A stretch of DNA of 64,000 nt from Episyrphus balteatus (GCF_945859705.1 NC_079137.1:62404552-62468551), one strand, 5' to 3'. Positions 11,449 to 22,100 are shown, numbered from the stretch's first letter. The notes: generated from the sequence alone by a model not told the origin. Translations and numbers: made by a program.

Positions 11449-12418
11449 AGCCTTAACTACATTGGCTCAAAAAGTGAAAAAGTACAAAAGTGAAAATTTC
11501 AAACGCATTTTTATATAAGGGGTATTCACGATCTGGTGCAATAGGCCTAGTAAAAATGTAAAATTTTATTTTTTTACAATAGATCGTGAACGCCCCTCTT
11601 CTTATCTATAGTAAATATTGAAGCATGAATGATGTTTTTTTTTCCTCCACCATTGCTTCTTTTTTTTCAGTTTTTATAATTTAATTCTTTGTTTTGTTCG
11701 GGTTAATTAATTTTCACTAATTATTTTACATCAAAAGAAACTAAATTACAAGACATGAGTAGCGACAACCATTATAAACATAATAAAAAAGACAAAATGT
11801 TTATTATGGGTGACGTGACGGTGAGCTGCCATCTGTCAAAAATAATTTTACTCCATTGTATTTTCATTTTGCAATAGGGTTAGGGTATAGCAAAAGTGCA
11901 AGACCATTGTAAAATTTCAATCCATATATTTTGTTGTTGTAGTGTTGTAAGATATTACACTTTTGTACTTTTGCAATGATACTAGACCAGTTGCATCGGA
12001 TCGTGAATATAGTTTTCCGGACTGGAAAATTAAAACAAACGATGCAGAAAGCTTATTTTTTGGTCTAAAAAAGAATTTGTATACTCTTTTTTACAAAACA
12101 ATTGCGCTAGCCAGAAAAAAAATATTTTCACTTTTGTACTTTTTCAAAAAGTGGTGTATGTAGTTAAGCCTTAACTACATGCAACTACGGTGCAACGAAA
12201 AGGTGTAAAATTGCTAAATTTTATTTTTCTACTACCACAACTACAAAAGGCAAATTTTGCATCATTGTATTTTATTTTTGCAATAGGGTTAGCGTATTGC
12301 AAAAGTGTAAAAAAAATTGTAGTCTGTATATTGGGCTGTTTAAATTTAAGAAAATTTTACACTTTTGCACTTTAGGAACGATACAAGACCATTTGCATTT
12401 AATCGTGAATACCCCTAA
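11449..12418. mobile_element. composite of interleaved inverted-repeat elements
   Basis: One pair of ends is GCCTTAACTACAT with CAAAAAGTGAAAAAGTAC (11450) against its inverted copy at 12128-12172. A second pair is GGGGTATTCACGATC (11519) against GATCGTGAATA (12000) and again AATCGTGAATACCCC (12402-12417). Two direct copies of a block of about 150 bp (11855-12005 and 12262-12410) contain CATTGTATTTT and TTTTGCAATAGGGTTAG. The pattern suggests tandem or repeated insertion of one family. The element at 21400-21929 shares the AACTACA end and the CAAAAAGTGAAAA block. Confidence 0.6.
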
Positions 12419-12471
12419 TAAAAAAAAATTTAATTTGCTCAATTAAAATAATATTCTCTTTTCAAAGCCGT

Positions 12472-12606
12472 CAATTAAAACGTGTTACAACAACTAAATG
12501 AGATCTTTGCAAGATCACGATTCGTGATCCTGATTAAAAGCAAGATCACGATTCGTGATCCTGATGAAAAGCAAGATCTCATGTAGTTGTTGTAATACAT
12601 TTTAAT
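12472..12606. mobile_element. mini-element with two 31-bp palindromic units
   Basis: The terminal inverted repeats of about 37 bp (ending AACAACTAAATGAGATCTT on the left) enclose two tandem 31-bp units (12509-12539 and 12540-12570). The units differ by one base, and the start of a third is seen at 12571. Each unit contains the palindrome GATCACGATTCGTGATC. The whole element is only about 135 bp. Confidence 0.7.
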
Positions 12607-12684
12607 TAATGATCTATATGGATCAAGTGATAATAAAAAAAGGGCTAATATTAACACATATTTTATTTGTGGTTATCTAAATTA

Positions 12685-13545
12685 GAGTTGGGCACTTTAG
12701 TTCATTTGAGTGATCGATCACTTTAGTTCAAATCACGCTACTGAACTAGTTCTGAACTAGTTCATTTTAGTTCAATTTATTTTAATCACTCCGGTTTTGT
12801 TAGAATCAAAAAACAAAATTACTTTGTACAAACTGTATCCAAATTTATGTAAAATTGACGCATTCTACATAATAAAACAAGTACAACCTAAAAATAACAG
12901 ATACATATTTCTTTTTTTATAAAAATTCTTAATTTCGTTCATATACTTGTCGAGCTTTCTGGTTCCTGACGAAAGTCTTGAAGAAGTTCGTGCTTTCATT
13001 AAATCAAAATCATAGTAATGCAAGTACCAAGATGCTACTTGTTTTTTGTTCTTGCTCAGAAATAAGAACAAGTTGTGCTTGAAGAAGAAACGCTAATACT
13101 GGCACAAGCAACCTTGTGCCTTTTGTTTTACATCTCAATCTTGAGGTAGAGCAGAAGAACTGATTTCGCTCCACAAAGAATTGGATGCAATTTCATATGT
13201 ACTTTGGTTTCTGAACCCCTATTCTTTAAACGTTTGTCGGGTTAAAAGGGCGCTGTCCGCGTATAAGACAAAGGAAGACAAGGACCAAATTTGAAAATTC
13301 CCTATAAATATGGGACTTCCTTTCACCCAAAATACATATATAAAAAAAAATCATAACGTAAAGTGAGCGAAAGCTGTTTTGTAATGTCATATTACGACTG
13401 CTCTAGGTTGCTGTTTAGTTTGTTGAAAAAAATCTTTTTCGCTATTCGCGAACTAAATTGAACTAAGTAAGTGAACTAAGTTCAATAGTTCACCAAAATG
13501 AACTAGTTCATTGAACTAGTTCGTTCGCGAACTACACAAGCCTAA
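12685..13545. mobile_element. hAT-like non-autonomous element
   Basis: The ends are GAGTTGGGCACTTTAGTTC and the inverted TTAGGCTTGTGTAGTTC. They are flanked by CTAAATTA (12677-12684) and CTAAATCC (13546-13553), which agree in 6 of 8 bases, as expected for an aged 8-bp hAT target duplication. Many subterminal GAACTAGTTC palindromes occur at both ends, a pattern known from hAT transposase binding sites. No transposase frame is visible. Confidence 0.5.
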
Positions 13546-14051
13546 CTAAATCCAGTTACGGGTATCTCAGATAGCCTATCCGTTAAGGGATTGAACTCAC
13601 CGAAAGTTTATCAGATTTTTTTTCTACGGTTTCTATTTCAAATTAGTGAGATAAAATTCTTATGATTTGCAAAATATTTTTCCCATATACAAATTTTGAC
13701 AGCTCATTTCTACCGAAAGAAAACTCTACGGTTTCTATGTGTGTTTCCGCGTGTGTTTACGTGAATACCTCTAATATTTTTTAAATTTATGGAAGCACAT
13801 CACTAAAGAAGATGAATGTACTGAACATGCATCGTGTGGAAACTGCAAAAAAAACTACAATTCTCTGAATGCGTACTCACCTCAAATGACAACACATTTC
13901 CTACGCACTGAACGCACTCCTTTCACAGCTGATTTTGACATCTCACAAAAAATTTACTGATAAAAACAATTTATTTTTTACACTTTTATTTAACTTTTCC
14001 AATCGACTAAAAATTTATTAAAATCTGTTTAATTTTAAAATAGAATCAAAA

Positions 14052-17000
14052 ATGCTAGACAAAGTTAAACACGTTATACTAGTCCTTTCTGGAAAAGGTG
14101 GTGTTGGCAAATCAACAGTCAGTACACAACTTGCTCTAGCTCTTAAAGAACATGGATTAAAGGTTTTTTTTTTTTGTTTTCTGTTAATCCAATGACTGTA
14201 TCAGAATTTTAATCATTTCTATCAAAATAGGTAGGTTTACTAGACATTGATTTATGCGGTCCCAGTGTCCCCTATCTCTTGGGACTCGAAGGCAAAGAAA
14301 TCTATCAATGTGATGAAGGATGGGTTCCAATTTATTCCAGCGAAGATAAAATGCTTGCAGTAATGTCAATTGGATTTCTTTTAAAAAATCGAAATGATGC
14401 TGTCATTTGGCGAGGTCCGAAAAAGACTATGATGATTAAACAATTTCTAACCGATGTCAAATGGGATGATTTGGATTATTTGATTATTGATACTCCACCA
14501 GGTAATAAAACATTATAACAAATAGTAGTTTGAGGATCTAACAATTTTTGTCCTCAAAAAAGGAACATCCGATGAACATATAACTGTGATGGAATGCATG
14601 AAAGATGTAAAATGTGATGGAGCAATTATTGTCACCACACCACAGCAAGTGGCCTTGGACGATGTCCGCAAAGAAATTACATTCTGTAAAAAGACAAATA
14701 TTAACATTCTGGGAATTGTTGAAAACATGAGCGGGTAAGTTCGAGATGGTATATTTTCAATGAATTTCTTGGGGATAGTACGATAACTAAGGTGGTGAAA
14801 TTAAGTAACAGATTCTTGTAGAGGAGTCAAATACAAGGGTTTTTTTGTTTACTATGGGATGGAGTCTATCTCCCCCAGTTTAGGAGGGAAGAAAATGTTC
14901 TGAAATTTTCAAAATCATAAAAAAAAAATTTAAAAACAACGGCAACACCTACAGTTATGAATGATAACTTTTTCAAAAACCAGAATTTCACCCAACTGAG
15001 TCTTAGTTATTGAAGCTTAATATACCTAAAATTAATCTGCAAAGTAACTTGTAATAACTTTTTTTATGGGCAAAATAAAATTCATTTGAGTTTAATATCG
15101 TTTGAATTTTAAATAAACCAAACGAAAATTAAGAGCCCCCGCACACCGGCCGATAGTTTGTTCGGGTTGGGCTCCTAGTGTGCGCACAGGCAGCCGACTA
15201 AATAGTCGGTTAGGTAGGAAACATTTTAGTTTGAAGGCAATTGTGTAGCAAAACGAACTTTTTTTTTCGATCAAACAAACTTTTTGATCGGCCGATACTC
15301 ATCGGCGCTTTCATACATTTTCACACTGATTAAGAGACCATCTAAACTGTCGGCCAATAGAGAGTTTGAAGATAGTGTGCGGGGGCTTTAATAGTTTTCA
15401 AAAAAAAAAAAAATTTTCATACCATTTTTGGATAATTTCTCTTTTTTTAAAATTATTTTAATTTTATTTGGTTTATCTAGAAGTCAAACGATATTAATTA
15501 ATTAAATGTTAAAATCAACTCAAAAGAATTAGATTTTGCCCATAAAAAAGTTATTAAAGGTAAGTCACTTACAGATGGAAAAATATGGTGTTTTATTTAA
15601 TCTCAAAAGTTCAAGCCCTCAGAACAGAAAAACTGTTTGGTGAATAAGTCTGTAACTTTGCAGATTAATTTCATATAAATCTTCAATAACTAACCCTCAG
15701 ATTAATATTATCTCCCAAAGTTATAAAATAGTGGTAAATTTTGTAAAAACTTTTAAAAGGCCTTTTTTGATGGCTTTTCTAAATTGATCTTTAACAAAGT
15801 AAACTTAATTTCTTTGTAGAGAATTGAATGAAGTTTTTAAATATATCTTTGAATTTTTTCTAAAATGATCTGTTGTTGCGGTATTGATAGTAAAAGTCAA
15901 GAATATGGTTATTTGTTTGATGACTGATATTGCACTCTAAAAAAAATCGTAAAAGATTTAAATAAAAAGAATCTTAAAGCTAAATAAATAGCCTTTCTAA
16001 AAATAATAATCATTTTATCAGAAAAAAAATTTCCCATTTTTAATAGTGGAGTAACTAAAGCTCAAAAATTGGCAATATTAGGGAACCCGGCCGAACAGCT
16101 TAGATTTTGATGATCTTTTTTTTCAAACGTCGGTAATTAAAAATACTTTAAAGTCTATAGATTAAAAATTGCCGGTGTTGCCGTTTTGATTTTTTAAATT
16201 TAATTGAAGATTTTTGTGAACAAAAACAAATTTTTTTCAAAAATTTTTCTTAAATTTAATAAATTAATTGATGGCAAAAGATTGTCTAGGAAATTCAAGG
16301 AAAAAAAATATATGGGAGTGAGGGACAATCTTCCATAGTTCAAGCGATAGATGCAATTTTCTTATTAATTGACTTCAAACACAAAAAAAATATTTGAACA
16401 CAACGGCAGCACCTACAATATTCAAATATACATTTTTGAAAAGCTAGAAGCTTAGTCATATATGTAAAATTAAAATTAAGTTAATTGAATGAACGGCTTT
16501 TGAAAGAATGGTAATTGAACTCAGATTTTTGAAAAAAAAAATTATTGAAAAAATTTTAACATGTCGCTTTTAAACTTGGCCGTAATATAAAATGCATTTA
16601 TTTTCAAATTTTTTTCGCCGCATTTATTATGATTTGAAATTAAAAAACGAACTGTCAATATGTATTACGGTTTATGAAAAAAATTAAAAAGTATTTCATT
16701 TTCGAAGAACTTTTTTTAATAAGAGTTTTGAAAAAAAATTTAACTTATTTTTTTTTAAGTTCAACATCTAAACATAAAATTATTTTTTATTCATTTAATA
16801 ACCCTTACTGTTGAAAGTTAAATAGCAAAAATTTAAAGTTCCTGTTTACCACAGTCTTTGAGAAAATTAATTATTTCAATGCAAAAATTCAGTTTTAATA
16901 AAAAAAACCATTGAAATTGAAGTAATTTTTCATTTTTTTTTTTCAAAAGTGTGATATATTTTACCTTTTTTGCTTCGAAATTTAACTGATAATATTTATG

Positions 17001-18946
17001 GCCAAAAATTTTTTTTAAATAAATTCATATTTTATTAGAAAAAGTTTGGAAAAAAGTCATTTTAAATTTTTCTAATAACATTTTTTTTTTTAATTCTGAG
17101 TTTGAGGACCATTTTTTCAAAAAGTCTTGATTAAATTTAGTGGATTTAAATTTAAGAGATAAGAATGAGCTTCTGGCTTTTTAAAAATGTATTTTAAAAT
17201 ATTGTAGGTGTTGCCGTTGTTTTCAAAATATTTTGTTTGTGTTTGAGGTCAGAATGTTAGAAAATTGCATTTATCGCTTAAACGATGGAAGATTGTCCCT
17301 TACTGCCTTTTATATATTTTCCTTAAATTACCTAGAGAATCTTTTGCTATCATTTGTTTTATGAAATTTAAGCAAAAAAAATGGTTTTGTTAAAAAAAAA
17401 TTAATTTTAATTTAAAAAAACAATACGGCAACACCGGCAATTTTTAATCTATAGACTTTAAAGTATTTTTAATTACCTACGTTTGAAAAAAAAAATCGTC
17501 AAAATCAGAGCTGTTCGGCCGGGTTCCCTAATAATTTGCTTTAGTTACTCTACTATAAGAGAAAAATAATTATAAAAAAATTGGAAAATTTTGGTTTTTG
17601 AACAGTTCCAATGATTTAGCTGTATTACTATTTGAAATAAAATATTTAGTACTAAAATCCTAAAATAAAATAATTCGCTTTTTTTTTTGTCATGATACGA
17701 TCATTTTTTTTACTGAGATACAGCTTGTCGAAAATCACTAAAAAAAAATCACTCCTTTAATTTTTTGGACTAGTGTAATTTAACCAATATAATCTCTTTT
17801 ACATATTATGTAATGGTTTATTATTGAAAATTATTTAAAAAAAAAATATTTATTTACATGTCACATGTATTATTTTACATGTTTCATTATTTTAAGGCGC
17901 ATAATCATATTCACTATCATTCTTATTTGGGTTGGATCACCAACCGTTTCAACAAAAAGAAATCTGGTCTATTTGTAATAATTCCTCTATATTTGTGGCA
18001 AATATTATCCAAATTGAAGACTTGAATATTAGCCATGTTTTATTTTCCCTGTGATCCAGATTACATCATTGTATTTACCTGCGTTACAGTAAGAAAACAA
18101 AATCCTACTCTTATTGTAAAGCAAATAAAAACGATGATCTGGGGTCGAATTACGGCACACGTTCGTTAACGTATGGTTGCTATGTGTCCCTTTTTTTTTC
18201 TACTAATTAAATAGAGACAGAAATAGTAAAAACGTTAACGTATGATCGTAATCGTGTGCCGTAAATTGAGATCTGGATCACGAGGAAAATAAAACCCGGC
18301 TATAGTTGAAACAATCAGGACGTTACAAATTTTAAACTCAGCTAGATATAACTTTACCTGCCATTAACAGTGCATGCAAAAACCTCTTAAGTCCCTGGAC
18401 TTAAGTTGTTTTTGGAATAACCGTTATCTGCTTTTTACCAAGAATAAGCATCTACCTTTAAGGAACGATTTTCGAAAATTGATTTTAAAAAAAATGTGAC
18501 TTAAGTGGTTTTTGCAATGACCGATTCAATTACTTGATTAAAATTAAGTGTAAAATTCTGGTTTTTGAAAAAGGGGATATAGATTCCCCCCCAAAATATT
18601 ATATTACATTTAACTCCTCTACAAGAATCTGTTCCAATTTTCACCGTCTTAGTTATCGTACTGTCCCCTGGAGTTGGCTGTTCCCATTGATTTTATTCTC
18701 TAATTTTTTTTTAGATTCATCTGTCCACATTGCACCACCTGCACGAATATATTCTCATCCAACGGTGGTGTTGAGTTGGCAAAGTTCGCTAATGTACCTC
18801 ATTTGGGTACACTGCCGATTGATCCAAGATTGGGCGTACTGAGTGGAACAACGCTATCGGTGTTGACAGAATTACCAGACTCAACAACTGCAGTGACTTT
18901 CAAGAGTATCGTTGCTTCTCTAACGAAAGCTGTTGATGTGGAATAG
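14052..18946 (+). CDS. Nubp2: NUBP2-type P-loop ATPase, cytosolic Fe-S cluster assembly
   Basis: Four exons (14052-14162, 14231-14501, 14563-14734, 18715-18946) with GT-AG junctions give 786 nt, or 261 residues plus TAG. The deviant Walker A SGKGGVGKST is at residues 13-22, and a DTPPGTSDEH block (Walker B/switch II of the Mrp/MinD family) follows in exons 2-3. The CPHC motif at residues 188-191 is the conserved CXXC that binds the bridging 4Fe-4S cluster with the NUBP1 partner. The length matches NUBP2 (about 260-270) and there is no N-terminal cluster domain, which argues against NUBP1. In eukaryotes the NUBP1-NUBP2 scaffold builds Fe-S clusters for cytosolic and nuclear proteins. Introns 1 and 2 are 68 and 61 bp, whereas intron 3 is 3980 bp and almost entirely transposon. 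Confidence 0.95.
15133..15387. mobile_element. 255-bp MITE with TTAA target site
   Basis: The ends are GAGCCCCCGCACACCGG and inverted GTGTGCGGGGGCT, each bordered by TTAA (15129-15132 and 15388-15391), the piggyBac-type target. It also contains GGCCGATAGT and an inverted relative. It is notably GC-rich at its termini and sits at the centre of the 14771 palindrome. Confidence 0.7.
16044..17556. mobile_element. 1.5-kb long palindrome (TAGTGGAGTAACTAAAGC ends)
   Basis: The two arms of about 750 bp are inverted copies over nearly their full length. Matching landmarks are GGAACCCGGCCGAACAGCT (16081) with its inverse at 17508, AAAATTGCCGGTGTTGCCGT (16166) with CGGCAACACCGGCAATTTTT (17430), and the core CAACGGCAGCACCTACAA (16401) with GTAGGTGTTGCCGTTGT (17204). 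The arms are diverged near the centre (about 16800). There is no transposase frame. A half copy is at 905-1346. Confidence 0.75.
18027..18304. mobile_element. inverted-repeat element with a nested palindrome
   Basis: TAGCCATGTTTTATTTTCCC and GTGATCCAGA are inverted at 18270-18304 (CTGGATCACGAGGAAAATAA). Inside, 18150-18264 is another inverted pair with TTACGGCACACG ends and a shared GTTAACGTATG block. Confidence 0.65.
18375..18516. mobile_element. 140-bp MITE (TGCAAAAACCTCTTAAGTC ends)
   Basis: The left end TGCAAAAACCTCTTAAGTC is inverted at the right end (GACTTAAGTGGTTTTTGCA) with one mismatch. Confidence 0.65.
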
Positions 18947-19010
18947 AATTTATTTTGTTTGCATTTTTTTGTTAAAAAAAAAAAAACTAAGAAAATCATG
19001 GAACAGATAT

Positions 19011-19024
19011 TTTATTTATTTATT
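19011..19024 (-). terminator. candidate poly(A) signals of Gpn2
   Basis: Read on the minus strand, overlapping AATAAATAAATAAA hexamers lie 41-54 bp past the Gpn2 stop codon. They also lie 65-78 bp past the Nubp2 stop, so the two transcripts probably overlap at their 3' ends. Confidence 0.4.
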
Positions 19025-19064
19025 CTTATTCTAAATTATTTAAACAGAAAACAATGTAAAATTC

Positions 19065-19973
19065 TTAGAGGTAAGGATCAATATCTTGGGAACTTCTATA
19101 GCTTTCCGATTCGGCACCAACTGCACACGCCATCAGCGTGTTGATGGACTTCTCTTCACCAGCTTTGTAAACATATCCATTTGCCTTGTCTATTAGATTC
19201 TTCAACCTCAATAAACTCTCATTACTTTTAACATCCAACGGTTGAAATGATACCAAACTGTAATCCTCAACCATGCCAACTATCGCTGCATTTAGTTTAG
19301 CATATTTCTGCATTGTCGGAGATGTGTCAAGAGCTTCCAACAAATATTTCAAATCCAACACATCTGTGTAGAAATCCAAGTTAAAATTCAACTTGGATTC
19401 ATTCTTCTTAAACAAATCGGCTTTGCTTAAAACATTGACATGAGGCAAACCCATTTGCAACATTGTATTCAAAGCCATTAACAGAGTTGAAACAAATTTC
19501 CCTGGTTCCGAACAATAATGTGAATCAATTAGATTGACAACACACAAATGATAACCTAATCGTTCTAATTTACTAAAAATATTTGTCATTGATTTGTGAT
19601 GTGTGTACAATTCGACTTGACCTGGACAATCAAATAAAAAGTAATTACAACTTGATTTCTTTAATTCAGAAAGAAACCAATCAAAATTTTCTTCTAGATA
19701 TTCCATACAATACATTAATGAACCATTTGGACCAAGATTAAGATTATTCATAACATCTTCGACTGTAATTAGTTTCATTACATCAATTGTTGGTGTGTAA
19801 TTCATATTTTCATTGGCTGGATCTAGATTTACTACACAAACATTACGACCGAGGTCTTTGTAGAAATTATAGACATGTTGGCAATATGTTGTTTTACCAG
19901 ATCCAGGTGGACCGATGATGAGTTGGCCATAGAGAGGATTTTGAAATTGAATATTGCTGGCTGGGGATAACAT
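19065..19973 (-). CDS. Gpn2: GPN-loop GTPase 2
   Basis: A single-exon frame of 302 residues. The P-loop GPPGSGKT is at residues 21-28, the family-defining GPN motif (LGPNG) at 81-83, the G3 motif DCPGQVE at 115-121, and the G4 motif SKAD at 183-186. These identify the GPN-loop GTPases. The length and the C-terminal part fit GPN2 better than GPN1, which has a long acidic tail. GPN proteins dimerise and are needed for assembly and nuclear import of RNA polymerases. The frame is open further upstream, to 20003, but only from a TTG codon; the first ATG is at 19973 and is taken as the start. The gene is convergent with Nubp2 (118 bp between stops). Confidence 0.93.
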   Translation of the reverse strand: MLSPASNIQFQNPLYGQLIIGPPGSGKTTYCQHVYNFYKDLGRNVCVVNLDPANENMNYTPTIDVMKLITVEDVMNNLNLGPNGSLMYCMEYLEENFDWFLSELKKSSCNYFLFDCPGQVELYTHHKSMTNIFSKLERLGYHLCVVNLIDSHYCSEPGKFVSTLLMALNTMLQMGLPHVNVLSKADLFKKNESKLNFNLDFYTDVLDLKYLLEALDTSPTMQKYAKLNAAIVGMVEDYSLVSFQPLDVKSNESLLRLKNLIDKANGYVYKAGEEKSINTLMACAVGAESESYRSSQDIDPYL

Positions 19974-20312
19974 TTTTGGATTTGGAATCGAAAATGAAAA
20001 CAAGAAAATAGAGGATGCGGAAAAAATTGTTTTGACAGTAGATGAAAAAGTGACAGTTTGTTGAATTGGACGAAAGTTTCGTTAAGTACATTCAGGGAAA
20101 ATTTTGTAAGCTCTTGACAGATGAATGTGTTCAAAGATATTTAAATGCAAGTGCGCATTTACACGATGAGTTTTGATGTAACGAAATTCAAAGGGTTTGT
20201 TCCAGAATATCTACTGAAAAGTTGTATTTTGTTGTTTTACTTTTTAAATCAAGATAAACTTCAAATTAAATAAGTTGAACGAAAATCAGATACTGTGAAG
20301 CAACCGCTAAGG

Positions 20313-20770
20313 GCCAGTTCTACAAATGTGTTTCAGCCTTTGGTTCAAGAATTTAACCTGCTCATTTCGGCGGATTAGCTGTGATTCAACTTTGGTTCAA
20401 TCAAGCATTTGGCTATTTTAGCATGTATGGACCTAGTCGACCTACTCCGGAAAGCTTCGTCATACGGCAAAAATCGACACATGAAAAGTCAGCATAAAGA
20501 CGACTTTTAACTAGTCGATTTTAGCCGCACGATATGTCGGTCGACTAGGATTTTTATATGAAGATTGTCACTTTAGTAACCAACGGCTTATGTTCACTCG
20601 AGTCGAAAAGCTTCACCACATTGCAAAAATCGACTAGTGACAAGTTGGCATAAGACTCCGGTAAATATTCTCATCATAAACCGAAAGTGGTATTCGCTTC
20701 TATTATGCCCACTTTTCACGAGTCGATTTTAGCCGCACGATATGTCGGTCGACTAGGATTTTTCTATAGG
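20313..20770. mobile_element. inverted-repeat element with duplicated arm
   Basis: The block CGATTTTAGCCGCACGATAT with GTCGGTCGACTAGG occurs at 20515 and again in direct orientation at 20723. An inverted relative (CCTAGTCGACCTACTCCGG) starts at 20431. The left end GGGCCAGTTCTACAAATGTG is closely related to GGGGCAGTTGTACAAACGTG at 21204, so the family has a second, partial copy there. Confidence 0.5.
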
Positions 20771-20774
20771 GATG

Positions 20775-20845
20775 TCGCCGAGATAAAATTCCCATACAAG
20801 TTATCTATAATTTGTATGGGAGCTAAAATTTAGCTCGATCTGAAT
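20775..20845. repeat. partial copy of the 150-bp palindromic MITE
   Basis: GAGATAAAATTCCCATACAA followed by GTTATCTATAATTTGTATGG and GAGCTAAAATTTAGCTCG matches the inner parts of copies at 11169, 21248 and 22239. The CCTGG ends are missing. Confidence 0.6.
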
Positions 20846-20861
20846 TTTATCATTTAAAACC

Positions 20862-20938
20862 TACCCGACAAACAATTTTGGTTCTATAAAGCATTGCTTC
20901 TGTAAAGCATTATAGAAGCAAAATTGTTAGTAGGGTAG
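20862..20938. repeat. hairpin repeat
   Basis: CTACCCGACAAACAATTTTG and TTCTATAA are inverted at 20912-20938 (AGAAGCAAAATTGTTAGTAG). The short spacer is GCATTGCTTCTG-like. Confidence 0.5.
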
Positions 20939-21247
20939 TACGCAGCTGAAGCAACACAAAAAATTTTGAATTGTCAAAAATCGACAACGAAAATACTACC
21001 AAAAAAACATCTTCGATTATTCTGTCAAAATAAAAAAAATATAAATTAATTAAAAATCAAGAAAAACGATAGAAAATAATTTTTAACATAATAAATGAAT
21101 TAAAAGTGAAAAACCGTCAACGCTGCTTTTCGAATCAAGAAAAATGCACAGGACAGTTTAAATTAATTGATAAATGAGTGAAAACTTTTCAATTTTTCAC
21201 TTAGGGGCAGTTGTACAAACGTGGTTCAGCCTCGGATCCAGCCCTTA

Positions 21248-21397
21248 AGCCTGGTACGCTGCTCGCGCTAAATTTTAGCTGAGATAAAATTCCCATACAA
21301 GTTATCGATAACTTGTATGGGATCCATTTTATCTCGGCTAAAAATTTTCGATAATTTGTATGGGAGCTAAAATTTAGCGCGAGCAGCGTACCAGGCT
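21248..21397. mobile_element. 150-bp palindromic MITE, copy 2
   Basis: Almost identical to copy 1 at 11169, with ends AGCCTGGTACGC and GCGTACCAGGCT. It is flanked by TTA on both sides (21245-21247 and 21398-21400). A TTA/TAA 3-bp duplication is the signature of PIF/Harbinger elements. Confidence 0.88.
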
Positions 21398-21399
21398 TT

Positions 21400-21929
21400 A
21401 AGGTATAACTACAATAGGTGTGTTTTTTTATTACCACCGGGCTTAACTGGTTTAAAAAAACGCCTCGGAGTTAAGCGAGAAAAATTGGCAGCACTGCATA
21501 CTAAATGTTCCGAAATCAGCTGACACAAAAAAATATAAAGTTGTCATATTTTTCGCTTTTCGGTTTTCTTGTGTGTTTTTGAAAAAAAATAAAATAAAAC
21601 TAACTAGGTATTAAATAAATATTTAAAATAATAATTGTCATTCCAAACATCAGTTTTGATGTTTTTAAACAAATTCTAAACAATTTACGAACAAGTTAAT
21701 TTGGAAGCACAGAGAATTCTCCGGGCTAAACAACTAAGCCCAAGGGGCTGAAGTGTTGTTGCATTTAACATGTAAATTGCTTAGCCCCGACTGCGTTTTT
21801 TTGTCCAGTTACGACCGGTGGTAATTAAAACACACCTAAAGTGCACTTTTTGCAAAAAGTCAAAAAGTGAAAATTTTCAAACTCATTTTTTTACTTTTTG
21901 CAAAAAGTGGCAATTGTAGTTATACCTTA
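21400..21929. mobile_element. nested inverted-repeat elements
   Basis: Outer ends: AAGGTATAACTACAAT at 21400 against ATTGTAGTTATACCTT at 21913-21928. Inner ends: TAGGTGTGTTTTTTTATTAC with CACCGG at 21415 against CCGGTGGTAATTAAAACACA ending at 21838. The outer element shares CAAAAAGTGAAAATTT blocks with 11449-12418 and belongs to that family. Confidence 0.65.
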
Positions 21930-22100
21930 AAGTCCAGACCACACCGGAGGATATGCGGTAGATGTATGGAAAGTGGTAACGGTACTTGTATTAAAAAAAT
22001 TCCACATCTGAACTTTCATGTCATTTTGGAATTTTTTTCATACAAGTACCCGTACCGCTACCATCTACACCCTCCGGTCTCCGGTGTGGTCTAGCCTTAA
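21930..22100. mobile_element. 170-bp palindromic MITE
   Basis: CCAGACCACACCGGAGG near 21935 is inverted as CTCCGGTGTGGTCTAGCCTT at 22078-22097. The inner blocks GTAGATGTATGG and CGGTACTTGTA also have inverted partners (22040-22070). Confidence 0.65.

Larger units (their letters stand above)
9645..14051. other. divergent intergenic region (flr / Nubp2), filled with nested inverted-repeat elements
   Basis: This is the shared upstream region of two head-to-head genes. No protein gene is visible. At least six inverted-repeat elements occupy 10092-13546 and are listed separately. The promoters must lie in the remaining ends (about 9650-10090 for flr and 13560-14050 for Nubp2); no TATA box can be called with confidence. 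Confidence 0.6.
14771..18668. mobile_element. 3.9-kb composite palindromic transposon
   Basis: The left end (GGGGATAGTACGATAACTAA, then GATTCTTGTAGAGGAG) recurs inverted at 18604-18668. From the left, 14960-15118 and its inverted copy 15465-15710 form a palindrome centred near 15290, interrupted by a MITE. The core AACAACGGCAACACCTACAG lies at 14936-14955. The block GTAGAGGAG plus TCTATCTCCCCC is shared with the element at 63170. The middle is a second complete palindrome (16044-17556). No transposase frame was found. Confidence 0.65.
14735..18714 (+). other. Nubp2 intron 3, occupied by nested palindromic elements
   Basis: The intron is 3980 bp. The outer inverted repeats of a composite element start 36 bp after the donor and end 46 bp before the acceptor, so very little original intron sequence remains. 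Inside are further palindromes and MITEs (15133, 16044, 18027, 18375), listed separately. No coding sequence is seen. Confidence 0.8.

Noticed and set aside
12509..12570. CRISPR-like array
   Set aside because: Only two adjacent units without spacers, in an insect genome; this is a palindromic MITE.
19974..20003. Longer N-terminus for Gpn2 starting at 20003
   Set aside because: That codon is TTG; the first ATG in frame is at 19973 and leaves the usual distance to the P-loop.
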